A stretch of DNA of 64,000 bases. Origin: Toxoplasma gondii ME49. Lineage: Eukaryota; Apicomplexa; Conoidasida; Eucoccidiorida; Sarcocystidae. The translations under genes were made by a program, and so were the position numbers. The notes under the pieces were generated by a model. It made no database searches, was not told the origin of the DNA, and saw nothing but the letters and a program-made list of their open reading frames with translations. The stretch is taken from NCBI RefSeq assembly GCF_000006565.2, contig NC_031478.1, positions 3,181,127 through 3,245,126 of the forward strand. The letters are read 5' to 3'. Shown piece after piece: positions 12,762-24,086 of this stretch (positions are counted from its first letter, which is position 1; each line of letters opens with the position of its first letter).

Positions 12762-15700
12762 AAACACGAGCTGCTAAAGAGCGGAACAACTTGTTGATGC
12801 TAATGGCGCCGACTAGTGCTTTCTCGGGGGGCCTGTGCTGTCAGTCTTGCCTTGTCGCCGAGTCCCGCCAACAGTGGCGAGGTTGAACATCACGACGGGC
12901 AGGCAGTTTGTATATATATCCACACTTCGTTGACGTACCGGAAAAAACGAGGTCGAGAGACGGACTCTCCCGGCGCCACAGTTACGCAGCAATGCGCTAA
13001 AAGGACCAGACACACTATACCAGTAGTGAAGTGTAGGATAACAGTCACGGCTCGAAAGAACTGTGTTGAGGTCGAGCCGCCGGTAGCCACAGGTTCGTGT
13101 AGTGGAAGGCTCGCGGCTTGTTCAGTGTTGGCACTCAATACGGCAAGATTTTTTCGTACGATTTTCGGTGGTTCCGGCGCTGAATTTGGAGACACAGTTT
13201 TGTGTCAACCTAGTCTCCGCTCTGTCCCCCTAGTTACGCACGAAGCGTATTGTTTTGCACTCTTTGAAATTCTCCATCGCGCCCCCAGAAGCCAGCAGGC
13301 GGAGAGGTCCTAGAACGGCAAGTTGCCGAGGTGGTGATCCGAGTTGCAGAGGGTAGAAACATTGTCTCTTGATGCATGTGTCGAGGCATAAATAGCTTGC
13401 GCAACCGTTTCACGCGAAGAGGCTGGAGTAGCTTACAACCCGCGAGTGTCCTGAGGCATCTGTACACCTCTTCTTCCTGTTGGTCATAACAATGAACACG
13501 TAGGGCAGTAGCTGCCGGAGCGGGCGGTGACGCAGACAGCCAAGACGAGGCGGCTTTGTACAAACATCGAGACTACACGCCAGCTTCCGCGTTTCAAGGC
13601 TGTGGCCAATTGACTTCTCGTGTGCACACGTGCATGTTCTGTATGTATGAAAATGGCTGTTGTGTCGCTCACACGACAGGGAGGAACCTGTCAAAAAGGT
13701 ATCCTCTTACGCCTGTGTCCCGGATACCCAGTGTCGTACGATTCCTTTTGGGCACGTGTGCTTGCGACATCTGCTGAACTCTTGGGGGCTCCCCCTTCAA
13801 ACATGTACTGCTATAAGGCAACGGGATCATTCCGGGAACTCAGAAAGCCTTAGACATAGTTGAAAGCCGTCATCACCCGCTGAGGCGACGGCCGAAACTT
13901 AAAATGCTGTTTGATCCGTGATGCGCTCGCATTTCCTTAAGCTGCATGAGGCCTCCGGAAGGCAACAAAAATGGAAACACTGTTCAGCTCCCTGCTGATA
14001 CACAAGGGATGAACAGTACACTTACGCCTCTATCCATCCTCGAGCAGTCACATCATGAGTGACACGAACGAGACAGTGCCAGATCCACTCTTCGAGATAC
14101 ATAGTGAACCGAGAAGAAAGTCGTTTGTGATCGATCTGCGTCTTGGGATTGTTCACAACTCTGTGGTGGGTGAGCCGGAAGTGACAGCGAATCGAAGACA
14201 CGGTGACAAGTAGCTCATGTTCAGAAGGGGACAACGAAGGTTGAAAGAGTTGTTTTAACATAACCTCTTCGTCGGCTGTGCGTACCGCAGAAGAGAAGCA
14301 GGGAGCAGGACTAGGATAGATCAATTTGACGGATGCAGAGGGTAACAACGTCGGCTGACAGGGTGCCACCTTTTGTGAAGCGTTCGGGGCTTGCGTCAAG
14401 TCGTCTCGAGCTTCTGGAGAGAGAACGCAGTCCTGACGTGGCCATTTGGATTCTTTGTGTCGTATTTTCGCACGGTTTTAGTGGGTAGCGAATACAATGT
14501 TGATCATGGTTGTCGACGGGCACTTGGCTTCAAAAGGCAGCATATGCATCAATTCATTTTATGTGTGCCATGCTACACTTACCTCTTACATAGCAGAAGC
14601 CTGGATTGCATGCGTCTGTCATTTGTGCGTTTGGTCCAGCTGCAGGGTTGCCTTACTGATGCCATTCGCCGTTGTTTGAAGCCTGCACACAAAATGGGCA
14701 GAAAATGGACCCCGATCCCTGCGCTTAGTCAAGGCGAGTAGCGACGGTGCGACACAGAAACAGAAAGACAAGCGACCAGGCTGTACACCAAGGACGATGT
14801 GGGTAATTTATCTGGGGAAAAAACGGAGAGAACCGCGTCACTGTACCGATAGTTTTGCTTGAGTGTTGCATTGCTTAAAGATTTGTTCCTCGCCGATTGT
14901 GACGGCGTGACCGATACTCAGCGGCTGTCGACACCACTGACAACAAGCATTATTTCTGCTGGGGATCACAGACCACCGATCAGAGATGCAAATCCTAGAC
15001 CCAGACGATTCTGCATCTAAGGCATGTACAGCCCTTGCAGCGGTGTGTGCTGTACGCCAAGCGTCAGGCTGCAAAGAGTCGAAAGAAAAACCACCCAAAC
15101 GTTAGAAGACACTTTGAGCCTCGAGCTCAGGACTGTCAATTTCGTTTCCCTTTTCTTCAATCAAGCAACTCAGCAGCTAAGTGCGAGATTGGAATGAATT
15201 GCACTGTCACTAGTCAGGCTGCACACTGGGGAGAAGTGACTCTCGCAACCCTCGGATAACGGTCGTTCTTTCAGAGTTGATATCACACTAAACAGCCCCT
15301 TTCCTGGGTAAAGACTCAACGTTTCTCGCCTGGAAAAGTATTTAGAAGTGCATTTGAAGTTCCGGCGGGCATGATCAAACGTTTCATGCATTTTGCTGAG
15401 CCCATGTCTGCGGAAGCGCAGGGTGGCAAAACCGGGAGACAGATGTGACGCGTGGCCTACCATAAATGCGGCAGTATCTATGTGCATCTAATGGCAAGGT
15501 ACCTCGCTTTGTTCCCTCTCTAAACGCCACACTTTATCTTCATTCGAAGTTACTGTCCAGCGACTTTCCGAGTCAGGTGTGTAGAAATCTCATTCGAACT
15601 GAAGGCATGTGTCTCGTCTGTGCGGAGCGTTGGCCTGCCACACAGAAACTCCATAGCTTTTCGCAGGTCTCGCGTCCGGTCATTATCTTGCTCCGATATG

Positions 15701-16070
15701 AAGAGAATAAACCACTCGTGTACTTTTGCGCTTGAAACAGCACTGGTCTCCTTCATTTCCGCATTCTCAATCCAGAAACTGCCAATGTCGGTGTTCCTTT
15801 CTCAACAGCGGTCGACGCGGGACCCGAGCATATCGCAGAAAGCGCCGAGTCCCGCGTACAACTGAAATGAGGAAACAGCGGATGGCGAAAGCGCGGCACA
15901 GAAACGTACTGGATTCGCTACGTTAGAGCGTACTGTCTTCTGTCCAAGCAACTGGAGGATGGTAATGACTTACCACTCGAGAAACCAGCAGAGGTGCGGG
16001 CGTTCCGCGGGAGGGATCCCTACGACACGCGCTTCGTCTTCTAAGACATTCCACCTTTCTGCCTTGACAG
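12762..16070. other. Intergenic or 5' part of the NUP54-like gene; possible small exons
   Basis: No clear gene. Three short plus-strand open segments preceded by plausible acceptors are coding-like: 14646-14741 (one open frame ending in ...PALSQGE then stop), about 15041-15130 (Lys/Arg-rich, follows a cag) and about 15949-16053 (ends ...DPYDTRFVF then stop). They could be exons of an unrecognised small gene, upstream exons of the NUP54-like gene, or chance. I could not chain them with consistent phase, so none is called as a CDS. Confidence 0.35.
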
Positions 16071-17331
16071 AATGGGGATGCAGACAGCAAGCAGTATGTG
16101 GCCTCTTATTTTCCATCCGTCTTCCGTCTCAGCTCCGACCGGTCGATTGCTTGGACGACAAGGTCGCGACTCAGTCCGGTGTCTCGGTACCCTTACTCGA
16201 CAGGATGTGCAGACGGGCACACCCGTGAGAGCGTGTGGTACAGAAAAAGGAAGAGGGGCGGCCGCTGAAGAAGGTGCAAGGGGAGATTGTCGTCGATGCA
16301 TCGGGAGATTGACTTTTTTTGGTTTCCGGCTCCTCCTTATACGACTGTGCCTCATTGTTGTTCATAACGCGCCTGCGGGGGCAAGGGGTACAGCGTTAGA
16401 CGGAGGCAAGAGCCATGTCACTTTTGCTGCTCAGTTGAATCTTCGTGATCCACCATTCGCTTGGTTTCCCTTTGAAGAAAGACGCTGGGAACATTTGCAA
16501 GATCTCAGAGGAGAGAGGGGAGGACGGCACCGTACGTGGAATGACTGGGGGAACCGGAAGTTCTCGACAAGTTCTCAGGAAGGAAGGGTATCGCTGAGAG
16601 GATTTTACTCTTTACTGAAAATGTGTGGACTTTCACAGTTGATTCGAAGTGGCAACAACGAGGGCATTTTCCGCAGTGAGGGATTGGCTGATACGGCTCA
16701 AGGGCCTTCTGAGGTCCACTCGACACTACACCTAGGCCAGAAAGAAAGAGGCATTCAAGGGTGTTTCTCCACTCCTTTTCTTCACAAGAACTCGCTGTCT
16801 TTCCTTTCGCCCAGCTCTGCTAGACTGAGCTTGAATCCTTGCAAATGTGACCCCCAGTCGTCTTCTGCCACTCGGTCCAGCTCACGTTGGTATACGGCGT
16901 TTCTGCCAGTGCCCGCCGATAGTTTGCACCCCAAAACTCAGTTAAGAACTTTTCTCGGTGCCAGATGGGAGCGTCGAAAATACGCAAGTGTGGCGTGTGG
17001 GTTTCGGTCGGAGAAGCGACCTGACACCTTTTTAGGTTCCTGCTTTGTTTTAAAGCAAGTCGCTGTTCAGTATGGATCGGCGATTCGCCCATTCACTGAG
17101 AGGAGCAAGCGGGCACAAGTTCTCGGAGCCGAGAAGTGGAGCGAAGAAAGTAAACCAACGGAATGGATTCGCGGGAAAGAGACGTTCCCAGAGAGTGATC
17201 GCGGGGGGACTCCTCTTCACGACGTGGGCCAGGACGATACCTTGATTCGTCGCGACGCCGAAGCGGAACATGTCCAAGACGAGGAAATCGATGCCACTGA
17301 GGACGAGAAAAGAGCCTATCGCTGGGTTAGC
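16071..17331 (+). CDS. Long open frame, probable upstream exon of the NUP54-like gene or separate hypothetical protein
   Basis: A frame of 433 codons begins at ATG 16072 and is open to a stop at 17371-17373. It is preceded directly by a good acceptor (pyrimidine tract ending in gacag at 16070), so it could be an internal or first coding exon. Near its end, after an acidic stretch (EEIDATEDEKRAYRW), two possible donors at 17326 (gttagc) and 17332 (gtattt) both leave phase 0, which is exactly the phase required by the next exon at 17865. The sequence is Arg/Ser/Gly-rich with one hydrophobic segment of about 18 residues near residue 85-102 and almost no Phe-Gly dipeptides. No domain is recognised. 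Alternatively it is an independent single-exon gene ending ...RRQAHSH. Confidence 0.42.
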
Positions 17332-17864
17332 GTATTTCTCAGAAGTGTCAGACGACAAGCACATTCGCATTGAACGCACAATACCACATGGACATGTTTG
17401 TGTTTCTTGACATTCACGTTGTCGGTGCCTTGTCGTTGACTTGAGCAGCCGCTTACGGGCACGACTACTATTTCCAAATCGAATGCAACCACACGTCACA
17501 AGCAATTCATTGTTCACCTTGTTTGTTTGAAAACGGTGGTAGCTCTCAGGTGCTTTGTCAGTTGTTCTTGTGGATGTGTTGTCGCCATTCTGGTCGGCGT
17601 GACAACGGCCTCGCCTCCTTGGTAACTGGAAAACAGTGTCTCTGGATTTGTCTTTCGTCCTCATTTCCATATGCGGCAGCAGCACGACCCCATGTGGTTG
17701 CATCCCAGGCAAACAAAACACTCGAGATTGATGCTTTCCAGTCACATCGAGGCGAATATGTAGTGGTGCATGATTCGCGGTTTATTCCATTGTTGGTGTC
17801 CTGTATGGCATCTAATTCCCTCCAACCTCCTGTCCATTGATATGTGTCGGAATCCTCAACGCAG

Positions 17865-20800
17865 ATGAAAGCTAAGCGGGAGCAGAAGGGCAAGAAGCAG
17901 CTTAGGAAGGAAATTCGTGTGACTCCTCGGTAGGTGGGAAAGGGTAGCGCTGGAATGGGGCCTTGGATTGTATTCTGCTTGTACCTTCCTCCAAGGCCGT
18001 TTCACGGATCACATTTCCATTGCCATGCCCGCCAAGCTCCTCGAGACGACACATCTACTGACGAAGTGGCGCAAGACTTGTTATCGCCTAGCAGTAAATC
18101 GACTTTCGGTTCCCGTGCGGGTGGTTTGAGAAAGACGGAATGGCACCTTCCCAATGGGTTGTTACGGGGATGCTAGGGAATTAGGCTCCTGTGTCGTACT
18201 GTCACCTTATGGCAGGGCGTTCTCGTCGTTGAAACATCGAGAAGACGACATTTCGTTATATCACAAGTGCCTCTGGGGGATGATCAGAACTCGTCGTAGG
18301 TGGCTAGAGTAACGACGGTCCCCGAGACAGTGTATCATTTTTGTCGATGTGTCAATTACACGCTTGTAAGTGTCTTTAGCGGCGTTTTACAGCACGGCTT
18401 TGCACCTATCAGGCTTCAGCCATTGTTCCTCATCCCTTACCGCCCAAACGCGCGCTTCCCTACTTAATTACTCGTGTAGTTAACCCGTCTACTGAGTGAG
18501 GCACATAACCGACCAGCGATGTGCCTTCCACTTCTTTGTCGCTGAACAGAATAGCTGATCACGATTTGCAGGTCAAGGCGAACCGAGCGCGTCAGTTTAT
18601 TCTAGAAAAGAACCAGGTAGGAGCACGCATGACCAAGTTGCCATTTCTCGTGGATGGCTGTACGACTTTTCGTTGGGCGGTGTGTGCGCTGCACTTGTTC
18701 GTCATTCCCATGCCCAGCGAAGGTCGTTCACGCCAAAGGCAGGCTTGCTTTTGAGCCTGTTTGGATTCTGTTCAGTCGGACGTCCCTGGGTCTCGTGCCT
18801 CTGCAGCGTACGAATGACCTACGGTGTAAGACTGTCCAAGTGTGTGTAGAGCTGCTGTTTCACAGCACGTTAAAGAAATCTTGGTGCTGGTGTTTGAAGA
18901 TCTGCAAGAATTTCTGCTTTCTCCGCACTCTCAGGTTACTTTCACCGTTCAACTTCGTGGGCGTGAGAGGAGCAACCCAGAGTTGTACCGACCGCTTCTC
19001 GAACGCATAGCAGGGATGGTGGATGACATTGCCGCGCCGGCGAATGCGATCAAGCAGCAGACGAACGCTCTTAGCCAGTTGTTTCAACCGAGAAAGAAAA
19101 AATGCTCATCCAAGCTGACTTCCCCACCTGCTGGTGCAAATCCATGTTCTGCCACAGAGGACCTCCGTGAGTCTGTCGAAGTCTCGTCGGAAGGCTGACA
19201 CGGTGATCTCCTTATCAGTGAAGCTTCTCAGGCTTTTATGATGATATGAACATGCAGAACTGTTTGCTAACGAAGTCGACGTCTTACTGCTGTTAATTGT
19301 CGTTTTTCGCCGGAGGGAAAGCAAGAAATTCTGCTCGCCGCTGCATCTTGCTTCTCGTCCGGTTCTGGTAGACTGGTACGGTGGGACGATGATTTTCTGG
19401 AGCGATCCTGCGGACGCTCTCAACATTCTACGCAACGATTAAACGTCATCCGGAGCGGTCCAGTCTACCTGTCTGCTGTAGATATCAGCACCTATAGCAT
19501 ATGCCTGGTGCAATAGGACAAAAAACCAAGATGTGGTGCGAGAGACAACCACTTTGACTTTGTGGCATGACGACCCCTTACGAATCTTTCGAGTGAAGTG
19601 TCAACGGGACCACGTGGCACACCACTACCGACTCGCAAAGCGAGTAAGAGGCATCGTTCCTGCCTTTCTCCGAAACGGGTCAAGCCCATACACATGATCA
19701 AATCGCGCTGAACACTCACCGCACGTACCATTTCTCGGCATGTGGAAGAACTCGAGGAAGCCTGGTTTCGCCCTGCCTGCAACTCGAGGAAGTCTGGTTT
19801 CGCCCTGCCTGCTGGAAGATTCTGTTGACGGGGGGAAACAGTTACCAAAGTGACTAATACGACAATCTTTTGTGGACACCAGTGGCTTTTTTTTCGGTGC
19901 TACTTCCGCCATAATGCTGTTTCCGATATGGAATAAAAGCGTGGTACGTCGCTTCTGGTACAAGGGGCTTCTGCACAACAGTGACCAATTTGAAGTGTTC
20001 TACTTCAGTCTGAGGTATTCGTTATCGCATATAGAAGTGAGGGATTGTTCATGGTTATGCACAGACGTAGATCGATTTCGCTGACTGCTTCCCCCTATCA
20101 AAAGGATCTTCCAGAAGGCAGGGGGAAACCAGGCTTCTCCCCAAACAGGTGGGAAGCTGTGTCGCTGGTGCCACTAAACTCTCGAGGTTAACTGTGCCTC
20201 AACGTCTAGGGGCTTTCCGACGAAATAAATCCGAGGCAAAGGCCTGGGCTGTCTTGAGTACACTCTGACACCTGCGTGAACCACATTCTGCTACACAGTC
20301 AGTTCTGGGTAACTGCGCACTAAATTGTGCTTTTCCGCCGGGTACTTTTGCACAGCTCACACCTTACGTCTGCACACACTACCTTTTATGTGAATCGTGG
20401 AAGCTCCCCCTGCCTGGCTATCACATCACTTCGTGGTGTAGACAACGATAAGAAACAGGAGACCGTGTCCCCTTGAGGTGAGCAATGAGTTCAGCAACCC
20501 ACCAGTTCGCATTGTTGTGCTCCTCCCTACGCCAACTGCTACTGATCAAGACGACAGGTTTTGTGCGAACTGAAAGGTGAGGTTATGCAATACATGCTAC
20601 GGTCTACTCCTCGAGGAGTAGACCGCGACAGCACCGCTTCTTGTCGCGGTCGTTGTTTCTGTCACAGTGGGTATAACTTGCGCGTGCAAGCGACACCAGA
20701 GGATATGAAAGGCCTGGCGTCAGTTCTTCTGGAACAAGACACGGACTGGATCCGAACAGTCTTGAATGAACAAAGGTTCGTTAGGGACCAGCTCTCTCGA

Positions 20801-20927
20801 GTCACCTGCGGCGTGCGTTGTGGACTCTTACCTTTACCTACAAGAACCGGGTGCACAGCGCGAGACTCGCATGTTTTTTGTGCTCCACAGAAGAAAGACG
20901 GATCCAGTAAGGATCCCCCTGCAGTAA
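17865..20927 (+). CDS. NUP54-like nucleoporin, C-terminal coiled-coil part (seven exons)
   Basis: Inferred exons: 17865-17929, 18216-18308, 18550-18616, 18866-19166, 20558-20576, 20668-20775 and 20891-20927. Phases close and yield 229 residues to a stop. By eye the order of segments follows the vertebrate NUP54 C-terminus: a basic lead-in ending in a short aromatic-Ser-Ser-Leu turn, a helix with ARQFILEKNQHVKEILVLVF, a second helix with PLLERIAGMVDDIAAP then NALSQLF (compare the NUP54 stretch around GELNAPTQFKGRLNELMSQI), a short FVRTESGY linker, and a final helix around EDMKGLASVLLEQ. In other eukaryotes this region assembles with NUP58 and NUP62 in the central channel of the nuclear pore. 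The N-terminal FG region is not seen. The fourth exon includes a Ser/Pro/Lys-rich insert after the second helix. The donor at 18309 is the weakest junction. Identity rests on motif similarity from memory, so moderate. Confidence 0.7.
19749..19812. repeat. 32-bp tandem duplication in an intron
   Basis: Two adjacent 32-bp copies (19749-19780 and 19781-19812) beginning aactcgaggaag and differing at one base. They lie within the intron between 19166 and 20558 of the NUP54-like gene. Confidence 0.9.
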
Positions 20928-23900
20928 CTTTGTCTGTCAGAGTCCTTTAACTCATGGCAGCATGAAAACTACCGGTATCGTGTTCTCTGCGCTCCCAATG
21001 CCGCCATTTGGGGGCGTGCTTGCAAGCCATGATGACATTTTTCGCGACTCGACGCGCAGGTACGTCGTGCTGCACTCACGGGGTTTTTACAGGAAGCTGA
21101 AGCTTGTAAAAGACCCCTGTGTCGGCGGCTCGAAAACAGTACAGCGATCCGCAGCACTCGTAAAAGTAAGGTGTCGCTCGGGGGCGCGTCGGCACGTTGG
21201 AGAACTGGGATTGCCCTCAGTCTCGTTATCAAGAGGTTTCTGGACTTCGCGGTTTCATTTTCCGCGTGTAAATCGCTGTAAACGTCGCATTTCGATAAGG
21301 CCCTTCGCAGTTCCGTAACAAAGGACGCGGGGGCGTGTTTGGCCGCCGGGGCACCCTTGCGAGACGAGCGTTAAAGAACGATGGTAACCAGCACGTCACT
21401 TCACCCGTGTCACGGGAGAAGGAAGTTCCTCAGATTTTCCCACCCGCCGAGTATCGTCACCGTCTGAGTGCGCCCGCATCGACCTATTGTTGCGGTTGCA
21501 GGCTCTCAGCTCACAAGTACGCAGCCTTGCGAGATCCGGTCTCTTCCTCCGCTTGAGAGACGACTGCCCCGTTGAAAGTTCCTCCGCCCGATGAGCGCCT
21601 AGCCGCGCGCTGAGGGGCCTGGGGTTCGTGTCCCCTTCGCGGTCGCGCGAGCGCTTCGTGTCAACTTAGTTCCCTCGTCTTCCCGAAGTCGAATGCGCTA
21701 AGAAGTCGGGCGTTTTCGGTTGCGTCCGAACGCATCCTTTGCGTTGTATTCCCAGAGCTCCGTTCTCCGGCAGGCTTGTTTCTCCTCCACACGGTTCCAG
21801 CCGTTTCTGTGACACCTGCAGCATTGCTGGAAGCGCGGCGTATAGTGTCCTGGAGTGCTAGTTGTGAACTGGGGCACCCGACCCCAAGTGACAATTCCGT
21901 GCGCTGGCGAGTGAGAGACCCCTTTTCCGCAAGTAGAGTTGGATGTAGCTCTCAGGCGAATCGAGAATTTCGCGGAATTCGCCTCAAGTGCGACCCTTTC
22001 CGCTCCCGACAGGACGGGTGCGAGAGAGAGACTATTGGGGACCCCGACCTGCAGAGCTGCGCGCTCGGCGCTGCCGCCATCAATCTAGCACGACCAAGGT
22101 ACAGCTGAACGGGCAAACGGCGCCGGTATTTTCGCAGAAAACAACGCTTTTCCTGTATCTACCACATCCGAGGCAGAGGGTATGCATGCAGCGATTCTGG
22201 CTTGCAAATCTTCCCGCTTTTGGGGGCTTTCTCCCCAGGGGTACTCGCGGCTGCCTGTGGGCGTGTGACCTCGCCCGGGAACAAGAGGCTGCAACGCCCG
22301 TTCTGCTGCGTCCCGGATCCGCGCTTGGTTTACCTCGCGGTAGAGCGTTTGCTGTTTGGCGGCAAACTCCTGACTCGCTCGCCTCCCTTTCTTTTGCGTC
22401 CTCTGAATGTCGAAAAGCCAACAACAACAGTAAGGGACGACGCCCATCGCGAACTCTCATTGAGTCGGGTCCCGCAGACAGACTACGGTGACCGACGCTG
22501 GGAAGCGGACCAGAAAGTTTGGGAGTGTATATGAGTCGCAGGGTTGCCCGTTTCCGCGCAGTTTCGCAAGCATCTGCTACGCTCGGCATTTCTTTGTTTG
22601 TGGGAAACCCCGCATGTTCTCATCTGTGCTTAGTACCGTTTTTCCGTCCGTTCTTTCTGCATTTTTCCCGCGCTCCCCGACGCACGCGCAGGTGACAGTG
22701 CGCCTTGTCTCCCCGCGATTTTCTCAAGTTGTTACAGCAGGCTACGCTCTCTCTGCTTTCAAAGGAATTTCGCTTCTCCGCCGTTGCAGCCCGTCTCTAA
22801 TGAAGAAAAATTTTCCACCTGACTACCGCTTGTTACCGAGGGTCTCAAACCTGAGCTTTTCCAACCCTTGAATGGATTTTCCGCCGTCTCTCCACTTCGC
22901 TTTTAATCGCTTGGCACCCTCTGTGGTTGATACCGTCGCTTTTCGTTAAAACCCAGTCTTCCTTTCACGCGGCCATCTTCTACGCTGGCGTTCGTTTTTC
23001 CTAGTGACTTGGCCAGCAAGTTTTCCTCGCCGTCCTGTACACATTACGCGCACTTGTGCGCGGCATCGTGGCGGCTGACGTTTCGGACTCGTCAACTCGA
23101 AGAGTCTTGTGGGCGGAGCAACATCGATTTCGCTGCCAACCGCTGGAGTGGTGGACTCCGGTATCCTACCACATCAAGGTCGTTTCCAATCGGTCATGTT
23201 TAACGCACAGTCTACGGCCTTGGAGTATCCCTCGTACTGATAGCCCGCTTCTGAGTCTGGACTGAACCGAGAGGCGCACTGCCTTGTTGTTTTCTGTACA
23301 CACGAACCCGTTTCCGTAGCGAACCTGCATGTTGCCCGCCTCACAGCACGACGGGAAACGCGCGGCAGAGTTGTTAGCTGTCGCGAGCGAAATTCGCGCG
23401 CATTTTTTCACTGGAAGCGGCTGTGCGCCGTCGCTGGCGGGCCACGAGCGAATTTGAGGAATGGCCCAGGCAAATATGTATCTGTTTGTGTGGCAACGCG
23501 CCCGTTTTGTCAGCAGCTGCATCGCAAGCGAAATCGGTGTCGATGGTACAGTTCTAAGCGCCTTTTGCTGTCCGCCAGTCCCGAAAACACACGCTACATA
23601 CGCACTCACGCTTTGGCTCTTTTTGCGAACGCTTTTCGTTTCGCGGCCTCTTCCTCGTGTTTGCGATGCACACCGGATCCGGCAGTCGTGTCTCGGTGGC
23701 TCGTTTTTTTAGGAAGGGTTGCGATCAGCTGCTTTGACGGACTCAGGTTTCAGCACTTGTGCAGGGGCGGCTGCTGCCTTGATCGACGAGATTTTCGCCA
23801 ACTCGACAGAGCGAGAAAGACACCCACGCAGGCTCCACACCCGGCCCCAAGCGACCCCGCAGTCGCTGCAGGAGACTGCGTAGAGCGCTTCCTAACAGCT

Positions 23901-24086
23901 TCTGTGTGACCGCTTGACGGCGCGCGTCGCTGCAGGTTTGGGAGCCTCGTGTTTGCGGGAGTTCGCCGACCAGTTCCCTGCGTCCCGCTCCGCTTCGAGC
24001 CACTGAGAAACGCCAGCGCCTCAGGAGTGAGGCGATGCGCTGCGTTCCAGCGCAGCCCAAAAATAACTGGCTCTTGTCTGGAGATA
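20928..24086 (+). promoter_or_regulatory. Intergenic region and probable leader/promoter of the AP2 gene
   Basis: No coding gene recognised. From about 21.4 kb the plus strand becomes GC- and pyrimidine-rich, as expected for a leader of a plus-strand gene. Open frames on either strand (for example the minus strand at 22080-22589) are Pro/Arg/Ser-rich shadows without domains. A strong acceptor-like tract ends at about 23935 (cgctgcag), so part of the leader may be spliced. Confidence 0.4.

Noticed and set aside
17996..18140. Exon reading LLETTHLLTKWRKTCYRLA for the NUP54-like gene
   Set aside because: Its phase does not fit the preceding exon, and joining 17929 directly to 18216 keeps frame and matches the expected motif order.
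21621..21635. tRNA T-arm-like hairpin (ggggttcgtgtcccc)
   Set aside because: The loop lacks the conserved A and no acceptor, D or anticodon arms can be placed around it.
23949..24086. N-terminal extension of the AP2 protein to 23949
   Set aside because: The frame is open but begins with GTG; there is no ATG before 24087, which has a good initiation context.
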